Below are positions 42,901 through 57,400 of a stretch of 64,000 bases of DNA, piece after piece. The first letter of the stretch is position 1. Every line of letters starts with the position of its first letter. Source of the stretch: Rhabditoides inermis (lineage: Eukaryota; Nematoda; Chromadorea; Rhabditida; Rhabditidae); the NCBI GenBank assembly GCA_963966185.1, contig CAWZYM010000244.1:182501-246500 (forward strand), written 5' to 3'. A program made the position numbers and the translations under genes. The notes under the pieces were generated by a model, which was given only the letters and a program-made list of their open reading frames with translations, made no database searches and was not told where the DNA came from.

Positions 42901-45108
42901 TTCTTATCTCTCCTACCCAGACACCTCGTTCCCCAGTCTGCTTCCATGCTGATCAACACAGTCTCGGACAGCCAATTCACAGCCTTCTCCACCCTATCAC
43001 ATCCTTCCTCCGCTCTCTCTTTCTTATCTCTCCTACCCAGACGCCTCGTTCCCCAGTCTGCTTCCATGCTGATCAACACAGTCTCGGACAGCCAATGCAC
43101 AGCCTTCTCCACCCTACCGCAACCTTCCTTCCCTCTCTTTTTATGTCTCTCCTACCCAGACGCCTCGTTCCCCAGTCTGCTTCCATGCTGATCAACACAG
43201 TCTCGGACAGCCAATTCACAGCCTTCTTCACCCTATCACATCCTTCCTCCCCTCTCTCTTTCTTATCTCTCCTACCCAGACGCCTCGTTCCCCAGTCTGC
43301 TTCCATGCGGACCAACACAGTCTCGGACAGCCAATTCACAGCCTTCTCCATCCTATCACATCCTTCCTCCGCTCTCTCTTTCTTATCTCTCCTACCCAGA
43401 CACCTCGTTCCCCAGTCTGCTTCCATGCTGATCAACACAGTCTCGGACAGCCAATTCACAGCCTTCTCCACCCTATCACATCCTTCCTCCCCTCTCTCTT
43501 TCTTATCTCTCCTACCCAGACGCCTCGTTCCCCAGTCTGCTTCCATGCTGACCAACACAGTCTCGGACAGCCAATTCACAGCCTTCTCCACCCTATCACA
43601 TCCTTCCTCCCCTCTTTCTTTCTTATCTCTCCTACCCAGACGCCTCGTTCCCCAGTCTGCTTCCATGCGGACCAACACAGTCTCGGACAGCCAATGCACA
43701 GCCTTCTCCACCCTACCGCAACCTTCCTTCCCTCTCTTTTTATGTCTCTCCTACCCAGACGCCTCGTTCCCCAGTCTGCTTCCATGCTGATCAACACAGT
43801 CTCGGACAGCCAATGCACAGCCTTCTCCACCCTACCGCAACCTTCCTTCCCTCTCTTTTTATGTCTCTCCTACCCAGACGCCTCGTTCCCCAGTCTGCTT
43901 CCATGCTGATCAACACAGTCTCGGACAGCCAATTCACAGCCTTCTTCACCCTATCACATCCTTCCTCCCCTCTCTCTTTCTTATCTCTCTTACCCAGACG
44001 CCTCGTTCCCCAGTCTGCTTCCATGCGGACCAACACAGTCTCGGACAGCCAATTCACAGCCTTCTCCACCCTATCACATCCTTCCTCCGCTCTCTCTTTT
44101 TATGTCTCTCCTACCCAGACGCCTCGTTCCCCAGTCTGCTTCCATGCTGATCAACACAGTCTCGGACAGCCAATGCACAGCCTTCTCCACCCTACCGCAA
44201 CCTTCCTTCCCTCTCTTTTTATGTCTCTCCTACCCAGACGCCTCGTTCCCCAGTCTGCTTCCATGCTGATCAACACAGTCTCGGACAGCCAATTCACAGT
44301 CTTCTCCACCCTATCACATCCTTCCTCCCCTCTCTCTTTCTTATCTCTCCTACCCAGACGCCTCGTTCCCCAGTCTGCTTCCATGCTGATCAACACAGTC
44401 TCGGACAGACAATCCACAGCCTTCTCCACCCTATCACATCCTTCCTCCCCTCTCTTTTTATGTCTCTCCTACCCAGACGCCTCGTTCCCCAGTCTGCTTC
44501 CATGCTGATCAACACAGTCTCGGACAGCCAATTCACAGTCTTCTTCACCTTATCACATCCTTCCTCCCCTCTTTCTTTCTTATCTCTCCTACCCAGACGC
44601 CTCGTTCCCCAGTCTGCTTCCATGCGGACCAACACAGTCTCGGACAGCCAATTCACAGCCTTCTCCACCCTATCACATCCTTCCTCCGCTCTCTCTTTCT
44701 TATCTCTCCTACCCAGACACCTCGTTCCCCAGTCTGCTTCCATGCTGATCAACACAGTCTCGGACAGCCAATTCACAGCCTTCTCCACCCTATCACATCC
44801 TTCCTCCCCTCTCTCTTTCTCATCTCTCCTACCCAGACACCTCGTTCCCCAGTCTGCTTCCATGCTGATCAACACAGTCTCGGACAGCCAATTCACAGCC
44901 TTCCCCACCCTATCACATCCTTCCTCCGCTCTCTCTTTCTTATCTCTCCTACCCAGACACCTCGTTCCCCAGTCTGCTTCCATGCTGATCAACACAGTCT
45001 CGGACAGCCAATTCACAGCCTTCTCCACCCTATCACATCCTTCCTCCGCTCTCTCTTTCTTATCTCTCCTACCCAGACGCCTCGTTCCCCAGTCTGCTTC
45101 CATGCTGA

Positions 45109-48100
45109 TCAACACAGTCTCGGACAGCCAATGCACAGCCTTCTCCACCCTACCGCAACCTTCCTTCCCTCTCTTTTTATGTCTCTCCTACCCAGACGCC
45201 TCGTTCCCCAGTCTGCTTCCATGCTGATCAACACAGTCTCGGACAGCCAATTCACAGCCTTCTTCACCCTATCACATCCTTCCTCCCCTCTCTCTTTCTT
45301 ATCTCTCCTACCCAGACGCCTCGTTCCCCAGTCTGCTTCCATGCGGACCAACACAGTCTCGGACAGCCAATTCACAGCCTTCTCCATCCTATCACATCCT
45401 TCCTCCGCTCTCTCTTTCTTATCTCTCCTACCCAGACACCTCGTTCCCCAGTCTGCTTCCATGCTGATCAACACAGTCTCGGACAGCCAATTCACAGCCT
45501 TCTCCACCCTATCACATCCTTCCTCCCCTCTCTCTTTCTTATCTCTCCTACCCAGACGCCTCGTTCCCCAGTCTGCTTCCATGCTGACCAACACAGTCTC
45601 GGACAGCCAATTCACAGCCTTCCTCCCCTCTCTCTTTTTTATGTCTCTCCTACCCAGACGCCTCGTTCCCCAGTCTGCTTCCATGCGGACCAACACAGTC
45701 TCGGACAGCCAATTCACAGCCTTCTCCACCCTATCACATCCTTACTCCCCTCTCTCTTTCTTATCTCTCCTACCCAGACGCCTCGTTCCCCAGTCTGCTT
45801 CCATGCGGACCAACACAGTTTCGGACAGCCAATTCACAGCCTTCTCCACCCTATCACATCCTTCCTCCGCTCTCTCTTTCTTATCTCTCCTACCCAAACA
45901 CCTCGTTCCCCAGTCTGCTTCCATGCTGATCAACACAGTCTCGGACAGCCAATTCACAGCCTTCTCCATCCTATCGCATCCTTCCTCCGCTCTCTCTTTC
46001 TTATCTCTCCTACCCAGACACCTCGTTCCCCAGTCTGATTCCATGCTGATCAACACAGTCTCGGACAGCCAATTCACAGCCTTCCCCACTCTATCACATC
46101 CTTCCTCCCCTCTCTCTTTCTTATCTCTCCTACCCAGACGCCTCGTTCCCCAGTCTGCTTCCATGCTGATCAACACAGTCTCGGACAGACAATCCACAGC
46201 CTTCTCCACCCTATCACATCCTTCCTCCCCTCTCTTTTTATGTCTCTCCTACCCAGACGCCTCGTTCCCCAGTCTGCTTCCATGCTGATCAACACAGTCT
46301 CGGACAGCCAATTCACAGCCTTCTTCACCTTATCACATCCTTCCTCCCCTCTTTCTTTCTTATCTCTCCTACCCAGACGCCTCGTTCCCCAGTCTGCTTC
46401 CATGCGGACCAACACAGTCTCGGACAGCCAATTCACAGCCTTCTCCACCCTATCACATCCTTCCTCCCCTCTCTCTTTCTCATCTCTCCTACCCAGACAC
46501 CTCGTTCCCCAGTCTGCTTCCATGCTGATCAACACAGTCTCGGACAGCCAATTCACAGCCTTCCCCACCCTATCACATCCTTCCTCCGCTCTCTCTTTCT
46601 TATCTCTCCTACCCAGACACCTCGTTCCCCAGTCTGCTTCCATGCTGATCAACACAGTCTCGGACAGCCAATTCACAGCCTTCTCCACCCTATCACATCC
46701 TTCCTCCGCTCTCTCTTTCTTATCTCTCCTACCCAGACGCCTCGTTCCCCAGTCTGCTTCCATGCTGATCAACACAGTCTCGGACAGCCAATGCACAGCC
46801 TTCTCCACCCTACCGCAACCTTCCTTCCCTCTCTTTTTATGTCTCTCCTACCCAGACGCCTCGTTCCCCAGTCTGCTTCCATGCTGATCAACACAGTCTC
46901 GGACAGCCAATTCACAGCCTTCTTCACCCTATCACATCCTTCCTCCCCTCTCTCTTTCTTATCTCTCCTACCCAGACGCCTCGTTCCCCAGTCTGCTTCC
47001 ATGCGGACCAACACAGTCTCGGACAGCCAATTCACAGCCTTCTCCATCCTATCACATCCTTCCTCCGCTCTCTCTTTCTTATCTCTCCTACCCAGACACC
47101 TCGTTCCCCAGTCTGCTTCCATGCTGATCAACACAGTCTCGGACAGCCAATTCACAGCCTTCTCCACCCTATCACATCCTTCCTCCCCTCTCTCTTTCTT
47201 ATCTCTCCTACCCAGACGCCTCGTTCCCCAGTCTGCTTCCATGCTGACCAACACAGTCTCGGACAGCCAATTCACAGCCTTCCTCCCCTCTCTCTTTTTT
47301 ATGTCTCTCCTACCCAGACGCCTCGTTCCCCAGTCTGCTTCCATGCGGACCAACACAGTCTCGGACAGCCAATTCACAGCCTTCTCCACCCTATCACATC
47401 CTTACTCCCCTCTCTCTTTCTTATCTCTCCTACCCAGACGCCTCGTTCCCCAGTCTGCTTCCATGCGGACCAACACAGTTTCGGACAGCCAATTCACAGC
47501 CTTCTCCACCCTATCACATCCTTCCTCCGCTCTCTCTTTCTTATCTCTCCTACCCAAACACCTCGTTCCCCAGTCTGCTTCCATGCTGATCAACACAGTC
47601 TCGGACAGCCAATTCACAGCCTTCTCCATCCTATCGCATCCTTCCTCCGCTCTCTCTTTCTTATCTCTCCTACCCAGACACCTCGTTCCCCAGTCTGATT
47701 CCATGCTGATCAACACAGTCTCGGACAGCCAATTCACAGCCTTCCCCACTCTATCACATCCTTCCTCCCCTCTCTCTTTCTTATCTCTCCTACCCAGACG
47801 CCTCGTTCCCCAGTCTGCTTCCATGCTGATCAACACAGTCTCGGACAGACAATCCACAGCCTTCTCCACCCTATCACATCCTTCCTCCCCTCTCTTTTTA
47901 TGTCTCTCCTACCCAGACGCCTCGTTCCCCAGTCTGCTTCCATGCTGATCAACACAGTCTCGGACAGCCAATTCACAGCCTTCTTCACCTTATCACATCC
48001 TTCCTCCCCTCTTTCTTTCTTATCTCTCCTACCCAGACGCCTCGTTCCCCAGTCTGCTTCCATGCGGACCAACACAGTCTCGGACAGCCAATTCACAGCC

Positions 48101-48428
48101 TTCTCCACCCTATCACATCCTTCCTCCCCTCTCTCTTTCTCATCTCTCCTACCCAGACACCTCGTTCCCCAGTCTGCTTCCATGCTGATCAACACAGTCT
48201 CGGACAGCCAATTCACAGCCTTCCCCACCCTATCACATCCTTCCTCCGCTCTCTCTTTCTTATCTCTCCTACCCAGACACCTCGTTCCCCAGTCTGCTTC
48301 CATGCTGATCAACACAGTCTCGGACAGCCAATTCACAGCCTTCTCCACCCTATCACATCCTTCCTCCGCTCTCTCTTTCTTATCTCTCCTACCCAGACGC
48401 CTCGTTCCCCAGTCTGCTTCCATGCTGA
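45109..48428. repeat. Higher-order unit of 1,660 bp, two full copies and a partial third
   Basis: The order of variant monomers from about 45109 to 46768 repeats at 46769-48428, and again from 48429 for at least 1 kb. All corresponding positions differ by exactly 1,660. Each copy includes one shortened monomer (CACAGCCTTCCTCCCCTCTC joined straight to TTTTTTATG), which makes the unit a non-multiple of 120. Confidence 0.85.
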
Positions 48429-51400
48429 TCAACACAGTCTCGGACAGCCAATGCACAGCCTTCTCCACCCTACCGCAACCTTCCTTCCCTCTCTTTTTAT
48501 GTCTCTCCTACCCAGACGCCTCGTTCCCCAGTCTGCTTCCATGCTGATCAACACAGTCTCGGACAGCCAATTCACAGCCTTCTTCACCCTATCACATCCT
48601 TCCTCCCCTCTCTCTTTCTTATCTCTCCTACCCAGACGCCTCGTTCCCCAGTCTGCTTCCATGCGGACCAACACAGTCTCGGACAGCCAATTCACAGCCT
48701 TCTCCATCCTATCACATCCTTCCTCCGCTCTCTCTTTCTTATCTCTCCTACCCAGACACCTCGTTCCCCAGTCTGCTTCCATGCTGATCAACACAGTCTC
48801 GGACAGCCAATTCACAGCCTTCTCCACCCTATCACATCCTTCCTCCCCTCTCTCTTTCTTATCTCTCCTACCCAGACGCCTCGTTCCCCAGTCTGCTTCC
48901 ATGCTGACCAACACAGTCTCGGACAGCCAATTCACAGCCTTCCTCCCCTCTCTCTTTTTTATGTCTCTCCTACCCAGACGCCTCGTTCCCCAGTCTGCTT
49001 CCATGCGGACCAACACAGTCTCGGACAGCCAATTCACAGCCTTCTCCACCCTATCACATCCTTACTCCCCTCTCTCTTTCTTATCTCTCCTACCCAGACG
49101 CCTCGTTCCCCAGTCTGCTTCCATGCGGACCAACACAGTTTCGGACAGCCAATTCACAGCCTTCTCCACCCTATCACATCCTTCCTCCGCTCTCTCTTTC
49201 TTATCTCTCCTACCCAAACACCTCGTTCCCCAGTCTGCTTCCATGCTGATCAACACAGTCTCGGACAGCCAATTCACAGCCTTCTCCATCCTATCGCATC
49301 CTTCCTCCGCTCTCTCTTTCTTATCTCTCCTACCCAGACACCTCGTTCCCCAGTCTGATTCCATGCTGATCAACACAGTCTCGGACAGCCAATTCACAGC
49401 CTTCCCCACTCTATCACATCCTTCCTCCGCTCTCTCTTTCTTATCTCTCCTACCCAGACACCTCGTTCCCCAGTCTGCTTCCATGCTGATCAACACAGTC
49501 TCGGACAGCCAATTCACAGCCTTCTCCATCCTATCGCATCCTTCCTCCGCTCTCTCTTTCTTATCTCTCCTACCCAGACACCTCGTTCCCCAGTCTGCTT
49601 CCATGCTGATCAACACAGTCTCGGACAGCCAATTCACAGCCTTCTCCACCCTATCCCATCCTTCCTCCGCTCTCTCTTTCTTATCTCTCCTACCCAGACA
49701 CCTCGTTCCCCAGTCTGCTTCCATGCTGATCAACACAGTCTCGGACAGCCAATTCACAGCCTTCTCCACCCTATCACATCCTTCCTCCCCTCTCTCTTTC
49801 TTATCTCTCCTACCCAGACGCCTCGTTCCCCAGTCTGCTTCCATGCGGACCAACACAGTCTCGGACAGCCAATGCACAGCCTTCTCCACCCTACCGCAAC
49901 CTTCCTTCCCTCTCTTTTTATGTCTCTCCTACCCAGACGCTTCGTTCCCCAGTCTGCTTCCATGCTGATCAACACAGTCTCGGACAGCCAATGCACAGCC
50001 TTTGTCCACCCTACCGCAACCTTCCTTCCCTCTCTTTTTATGTCTCTCCTACCCAGACGCCTCGTTCCCCAGTCTGCTTCCATGCGTATCCACACAGTCT
50101 CGGACAGCCAATTCACAGCCTTCTTCACCCTATCACATCCTCCCTTCCCTCTCTTTTTATGTCTCTCCTACCCAGACGCCTCGTTTCCCAGTCTGCTTCC
50201 ATGCGTATCCACACAGTCTCGGACAGCCAATTCACAGCCTTCTCCACCCTATCGCATCCTCCCTTCCCTCTCTTTTTATGTCTCTCCTACCCAGACGCCT
50301 CGTTCCCCAGTCTGCTTCCATGCGTATCCACACAGTCTCGGACAGCCAATTCACAGCCGTCTCCTCCCTATCGCATTCTTCCTTTCCTCTCTTTTTATGT
50401 CTCTCCTACCCAGACGCCTCGTTCCCGAGTCTGCTTCCAACACAGTCTCCGATAGCCAATTCACAGCCTTATCCACCCTATCACATTCTCCCTTCCCTCT
50501 CTTTTTATGTCTCTTCTACACAGACGCCTCGTTCCCCAGTCTGCTTCCATGCTGATCAACACAGTCTCGGACAGCCAATTCACAGCCTTCTCCACCCTAT
50601 CACATCCTTCCTCCCCTCTCTCTTTTTTATCTCTCCTACCCAGACGACTCGTTCCCCAGTCTGCTTCCATGCTGATCAACACAGTCTCGGACAGTCAATT
50701 CACAGCCTTCCCCACTCTATCACATCCTTCCTCCGCTCTCTCTTTCTTATCTCTCCTACCCAGACACCTCGTTCCCCAGTCTGCTTCCATGCTGATCAAC
50801 ACAGTCTCGGACAGCCAATTCACAGCCTTCTCCATCCTATCGCATCCTTCCTCCGCTCTCTCTTTCTTATCTCTCCTACCCAGACACCTCGTTCCCCAGT
50901 CTGATTCCATGCTGATCAACACAGTCTCGGACAGCCAATTCACAGCCTTCCCCACTCTATCACATCCTTCCTCCGCTCTCTCTTTCTTATCTCTCCTACC
51001 CAGACACCTCGTTCCCCAGTCTGCTTCCATGCTGATCAACACAGTCTCGGACAGCCAATTCACAGCCTTCTCCATCCTATCGCATCCTTCCTCCGCTCTC
51101 TCTTTCTTATCTCTCCTACCCAGACACCTCTTTCCCCAGTCTGCTTCCATGCTGATCAACACAGTCTCGGACAGCCAATTCACAGCCTTCTCCACCCTAT
51201 CCCATCCTTCCTCCGCTCTCTCTTTCTTATCTCTCCTACCCAGACACCTCGTTCCCCAGTCTGCTTCCATGCTGATCAACACAGTCTCGGACAGCCAATT
51301 CACAGCCTTCTCCACCCTATCACATCCTTCCTCCCCTCTCTCTTTCTTATCTCTACTACCCAGACGCCTCGTTCCCCAGTCTGCTTCCATGCGGACCAAC

Positions 51401-54400
51401 ACAGTCTCGGACAGCCAATGCACAGCCTTCTCCACCCTACCGCAACCTTCCTTCCCTCTCTTTTTATGTCTCTCCTACCCAGACGCTTCGTTCCCCAGTC
51501 TGCTTCCATGCTGATCAACACAGTCTCGGACAGCCAATGCACAGCCTTTGTCCACCCTACCGCAACCTTCCTTCCCTCTCTTTTTATGTCTCTCCTACCC
51601 AGACGCCTCGTTCCCCAGTCTGCTTCCATGCTGATCAACACAGTCTCGGACAGCCAATTCACAGCCTTCTCCACCCTATCGCATCCTCCCTTCCCTCTCT
51701 TTTTATGTCTCTCCTACCCAGACGCCTCGTTCCCCAGTCTGCTTCCATGCGTATCCACACAGTCTCGGACAGCCAGTTCACAGCCTTCTCCACCCTATCG
51801 CATCTCCCTTCCCTCTCTTTTTATGTCTCTCCTACCCAGACGCCTCGTTGCCCAGTCTGCTACCATGCGTATCCACACAGTCTCGGACAGCCAATTCACA
51901 GCCTTCTTCACCCTATCGCATCCTCCCTTCCCTCTCTTTTTATGTCTCTCCTACCCAGACGCCTCGTTCCCCAGTCTGCTTCCATGCGTATCCACACAGT
52001 CTCGGACAGCCAATTCACAGCCTTCTCCACCCTATCGCATCCTCCCTTCCCTCTCTTTTCATGTCTCTCCTACCCAGACGCCTCGTTCCCCAGTCTGCTT
52101 CCATGCTGATCAACACAGTCTGGGACAGCCAATTCACAGCCTTCTCCACCCTATCGCATCCTCCCTTCCCTCTCTTTTTATGTCTCTCCTACCCAGACGC
52201 CTCGTTCCCCAGTCTGCTTCCATGCGTATCCACACAGTCTCGGACAGCCAATTCAGAGCCTTCTTCACCCTATCACATCCTCCCTTCCCTCTCTTTTTAT
52301 GTCTCTCCTACCCAGACGCCTCGTTTCCCAGTCTGCTTCCATGCGTATCCACACAGTCTCGGACAGCCAATTCACAGCCTTCTCCACCCTATCGCATCCT
52401 CCCTTCCCTCTCTTTTTATGTCTCTCCTACCCAGACGCCTCGTTCCCCAGTCTGCTTCCATGCGTATCCACACAGTCTCGGACAGCCAATTCACAGCCGT
52501 CTCCTCCCTATCGCATTCTTCCTTTCCTCTCTTTTTATGTCTCTCCTACCCAGACGCCTCGTTCCCGAGTCTGCTTCCAACACAGTCTCCGATAGCCAAT
52601 TCACAGCCTTATCCACCCTATCACATTCTCCCTTCCCTCTCTTTTTATGTCTCTTCTACACAGACGCCTCGTTCCCCAGTCTGCTTCCATGCTGATCAAC
52701 ACAGTCTCGGACAGCCAATTCACAGCCTTCTCCACCCTATCACATCCTTCCTCCCCTCTCTCTTTCTTATCTCTCCTACCCAGACGACTCGTTCCCCAGT
52801 CTGCTTCCATGCTGATCAACACAGTCTCGGACAGTCAATTCACAGCCTTCCCCACTCTATCACATCCTTCCTCCGCTCTCTCTTTCTTATCTCTCCTACC
52901 CATACGCCTCGTTCTCCAGTCTGCTTCCATGCGGACCAACACAGTCTCGGGCAGCCAATTCACAGCCTTCTACACCCTATCACATCCTTCCTCCCCTCTC
53001 TCTTTCTTATCTCTCCTACCTAGACGCCTCGTTCCCCAGTCTGCTTCCATGCTGATCAACACAGTCTCGGGCAGCCAATTCACAGCCTTCTCCACCCTAT
53101 CACATCCTTCCTCCCCTCTCTCTTTCTTATCTCTCCTACCCAGACGCCTTGTTCCCCAGTCTGCTTCCATGCTGATGAACACAGTCTCGGACAGCAAATT
53201 CACAGCCTTCTCCACCCTATCACATCCTCCCTTCCCTTTCTCTTTCTATGTCTCTCCTACCCAGACGCCTCGTTCCCCAGTCTGCTTCCATGCGGACCAA
53301 CACAGTCTCGGACAGCCAATTCAGAGCCTTCTCCACCCTATCACATCCTTCCTCCCCTCTCTCTTTCTTATCTCTCCTACCCAGACGCCTCGTTCCCCAG
53401 TCTGCTTCCATGCTGATCAACACAGTCTCGGACAGCCAATTCACAGCCTTCTCCACCCTATCACATCCTTCCTCCCCTCTCTCTTTCTTATCTCTCATAC
53501 CCAGACGCCTTGTTCCCCAGTCTGCTTCCATGCGGACCAACACAGTCTCGGACAGCCAATTCACAGCCTTCTTCACCCTATCACATCCTTCCTCCCCTCT
53601 CTCTTTCTTATCTCTCCTACCCAGACGCCTCGTTCCCCAGTCTGCTTCCATGCTGATCAACACAGTCTCGGACAGCCAATTCACAGCCTTCTTCACCCTA
53701 TCACATCCTTCCTCCCCTCTCTCTTTCTTATCTCTCCTACCCAGACGCCTCGTTCCCCAGTCTGCTTCCATGCGGACCAACACAGTCTCGGACAGCCAAT
53801 TCACAGCCTTCTCCATCCTATCACATCCTTCCTCCGCTCTCTCTTTCTTATCTCTCCTACCCAGACACCTCGTTCCCCAGTCTGCTTCCATGCTGATCAA
53901 CACAGTCTCGGACAGCCAATTCACAGCCTTCTCCACCCTATCACATCCTTCCTCCCCTCTCTCTTTCTTATCTCTCCTACCCAGACACCTCGTTCCCCAG
54001 TCTGCTTCCATGCTGATCAACACAGTCTCGGACAGCCAATTCACAGCCTTCCCCACCCTATCACATCCTTCCTCCGCTCTCTCTTTCTTATCTCTCCTAC
54101 CCAGACACCTCGTTCCCCAGTCTGCTTCCATGCTGATCAACACAGTTTCGGACAGCCAATTCACAGCCTTCTCCACCGTATCACATCCTTCCTCCGCTCT
54201 CTCTTTCTTATCTCTCCTACCCAAACACCTCGTTCCCCAGTCTGCTTCCATGCTGATCAACACAGTCTCGGACAGCCAATTCACAGCCTTCTCCATCCTA
54301 TCGCATCCTTCCTCCGCTCTCTCTTTCTTATCTCTCCTACCCAGACACCTCGTTCCCCAGTCTGATTCCATGCTGATCAACACAGTCTCGGACAGCCAAT

Positions 54401-57400
54401 TCACAGCCTTCCCCACTCTATCACATCCTTCCTCCGCTCTCTCTTTCTTATCTCTCCTACCCAGACACCTCGTTCCCCAGTCTGCTTCCATGCTGATCAA
54501 CACAGTCTCGGACAGCCAATTCACAGCCTTCTCCATCCTATCGCATCCTTCCTCCGCTCTCTCTTTCTTATCTCTCCTACCCAGACACCTCGTTCCCCAG
54601 TTTGCTTCCATGCTGATCAACACAGTCTCGGACAGCCAATTCACAGCCTTCTCCACCCTATCCCATCCTTCCTCCGCTCTCTCTTTCTTATCTCTCCTAC
54701 CCAGACACCTCGTTCCCCAGTCTGCTTCCATGCTGATCAACACAGTCTCGGACAGCCAATTCACAGCCTTCTCCACCCTATCCCATCCTTCCTCCGCTCT
54801 CTCTTTCTTATCTCTCCTACCCAGACACCTCGTTCCCCAGTCTGCTTCCATGCTGATCAACACAGTCTCGGACAGCCAATTCACAGCCTTCTCCACCCTA
54901 TCACATCCTTCCTCCCCTCTCTCTTTCTTATCTCTCCTACCCAGACGCCTCGTTCCCCAGTCTGCTTCCATGCTGATCAACACAGTCTCGGACAGACAAT
55001 CCACAGCCTTCTCCACCCTATCACATCCTTCCTCCCCTCTCTTTTTATGTCTCTCCTACCCAGACGCCTCGTTCCCCAGTCTGCTTCCATGCTGACCAAC
55101 ACAGTCTCGGACAGCCAATTCACAGCCTTCCTCCCCTCTCTCTTTTTTATGTCTCTCCTACCCAGACGCCTCGTTCCCCAGTCTGCTTCCATGCGGACCA
55201 ACACAGTCTCGGACAGCCAATTCACAGCCTTCTCCACCCTATCACATCCTTACTCCCCTCTCTCTTTCTTATCTCTCCTACCCAGACGCCTCGTTCCCCA
55301 GTCTGCTTCCATGCGGACCAACACAGTTTCGGACAGCCAATTCACAGCCTTCTCCACCCTATCACATCCTTCCTCCGCTCTCTCTTTCTTATCTCTCCTA
55401 CCCAAACACCTCGTTCCCCAGTCTGCTTCCATGCTGATCAACACAGTCTCGGACAGCCAATTCACAGCCTTCTCCATCCTATCGCATCCTTCCTCCGCTC
55501 TCTCTTTCTTATCTCTCCTACCCAGACACCTCGTTCCCCAGTCTGATTCCATGCTGATCAACACAGTCTCGGACAGCCAATTCACAGCCTTCCCCACTCT
55601 ATCACATCCTTCCTCCGCTCTCTCTTTCTTATCTCTCCTACCCAGACACCTCGTTCCCCAGTCTGCTTCCATGCTGATCAACACAGTCTCGGACAGCCAA
55701 TTCACAGCCTTCCCCACTCTATCACATCCTTCCTCCCCTCTCTCTTTCTTATCTCTCCTACCCAGACGCCTCGTTCCCCAGTCTGCTTCCATGCTGATCA
55801 ACACAGTCTCGGACAGACAATCCACAGCCTTCTCCACCCTATCACATCCTTCCTCCCCTCTCTTTTTATGTCTCTCCTACCCAGACGCCTCGTTCCCCAG
55901 TCTGCTTCCATGCTGATCAACACAGTCTCGGACAGCCAATTCACAGCCTTCTTCACCTTATCACATCCTTCCTCCCCTCTTTCTTTCTTATCTCTCCTAC
56001 CCAGACGCCTCGTTCCCCAGTCTGCTTCCATGCGGACCAACACAGTCTCGGACAGCCAATTCACAGCCTTCTCCACCCTATCACATCCTTCCTCCCCTCT
56101 CTCTTTCTCATCTCTCCTACCCAGACACCTCGTTCCCCAGTCTGCTTCCATGCTGATCAACACAGTCTCGGACAGCCAATTCACAGCCTTCCCCACCCTA
56201 TCACATCCTTCCTCCGCTCTCTCTTTCTTATCTCTCCTACCCAGACACCTCGTTCCCCAGTCTGCTTCCATGCTGATCAACACAGTCTCGGACAGCCAAT
56301 TCACAGCCTTCTCCACCCTATCACATCCTTCCTCCGCTCTCTCTTTCTTATCTCTCCTACCCAGACGCCTCGTTCCCCAGTCTGCTTCCATGCTGATCAA
56401 CACAGTCTCGGACAGCCAATGCACAGCCTTCTCCACCCTACCGCAACCTTCCTTCCCTCTCTTTTTATGTCTCTCCTACCCAGACGCCTCGTTCCCCAGT
56501 CTGCTTCCATGCTGATCAACACAGTCTCGGACAGCCAATTCACAGCCTTCTTCACCCTATCACATCCTTCCTCCCCTCTCTCTTTCTTATCTCTCCTACC
56601 CAGACGCCTCGTTCCCCAGTCTGCTTCCATGCGGACCAACACAGTCTCGGACAGCCAATTCACAGCCTTCTCCATCCTATCACATCCTTCCTCCGCTCTC
56701 TCTTTCTTATCTCTCCTACCCAGACACCTCGTTCCCCAGTCTGCTTCCATGCTGATCAACACAGTCTCGGACAGCCAATTCACAGCCTTCTCCACCCTAT
56801 CACATCCTTCCTCCCCTCTCTCTTTCTTATCTCTCCTACCCAGACGCCTCGTTCCCCAGTCTGCTTCCATGCTGACCAACACAGTCTCGGACAGCCAATT
56901 CACAGCCTTCCTCCCCTCTCTCTTTTTTATGTCTCTCCTACCCAGACGCCTCGTTCCCCAGTCTGCTTCCATGCGGACCAACACAGTCTCGGACAGCCAA
57001 TTCACAGCCTTCTCCACCCTATCACATCCTTACTCCCCTCTCTCTTTCTTATCTCTCCTACCCAGACGCCTCGTTCCCCAGTCTGCTTCCATGCGGACCA
57101 ACACAGTTTCGGACAGCCAATTCACAGCCTTCTCCACCCTATCACATCCTTCCTCCGCTCTCTCTTTCTTATCTCTCCTACCCAAACACCTCGTTCCCCA
57201 GTCTGCTTCCATGCTGATCAACACAGTCTCGGACAGCCAATTCACAGCCTTCTCCATCCTATCGCATCCTTCCTCCGCTCTCTCTTTCTTATCTCTCCTA
57301 CCCAGACACCTCGTTCCCCAGTCTGATTCCATGCTGATCAACACAGTCTCGGACAGCCAATTCACAGCCTTCCCCACTCTATCACATCCTTCCTCCGCTC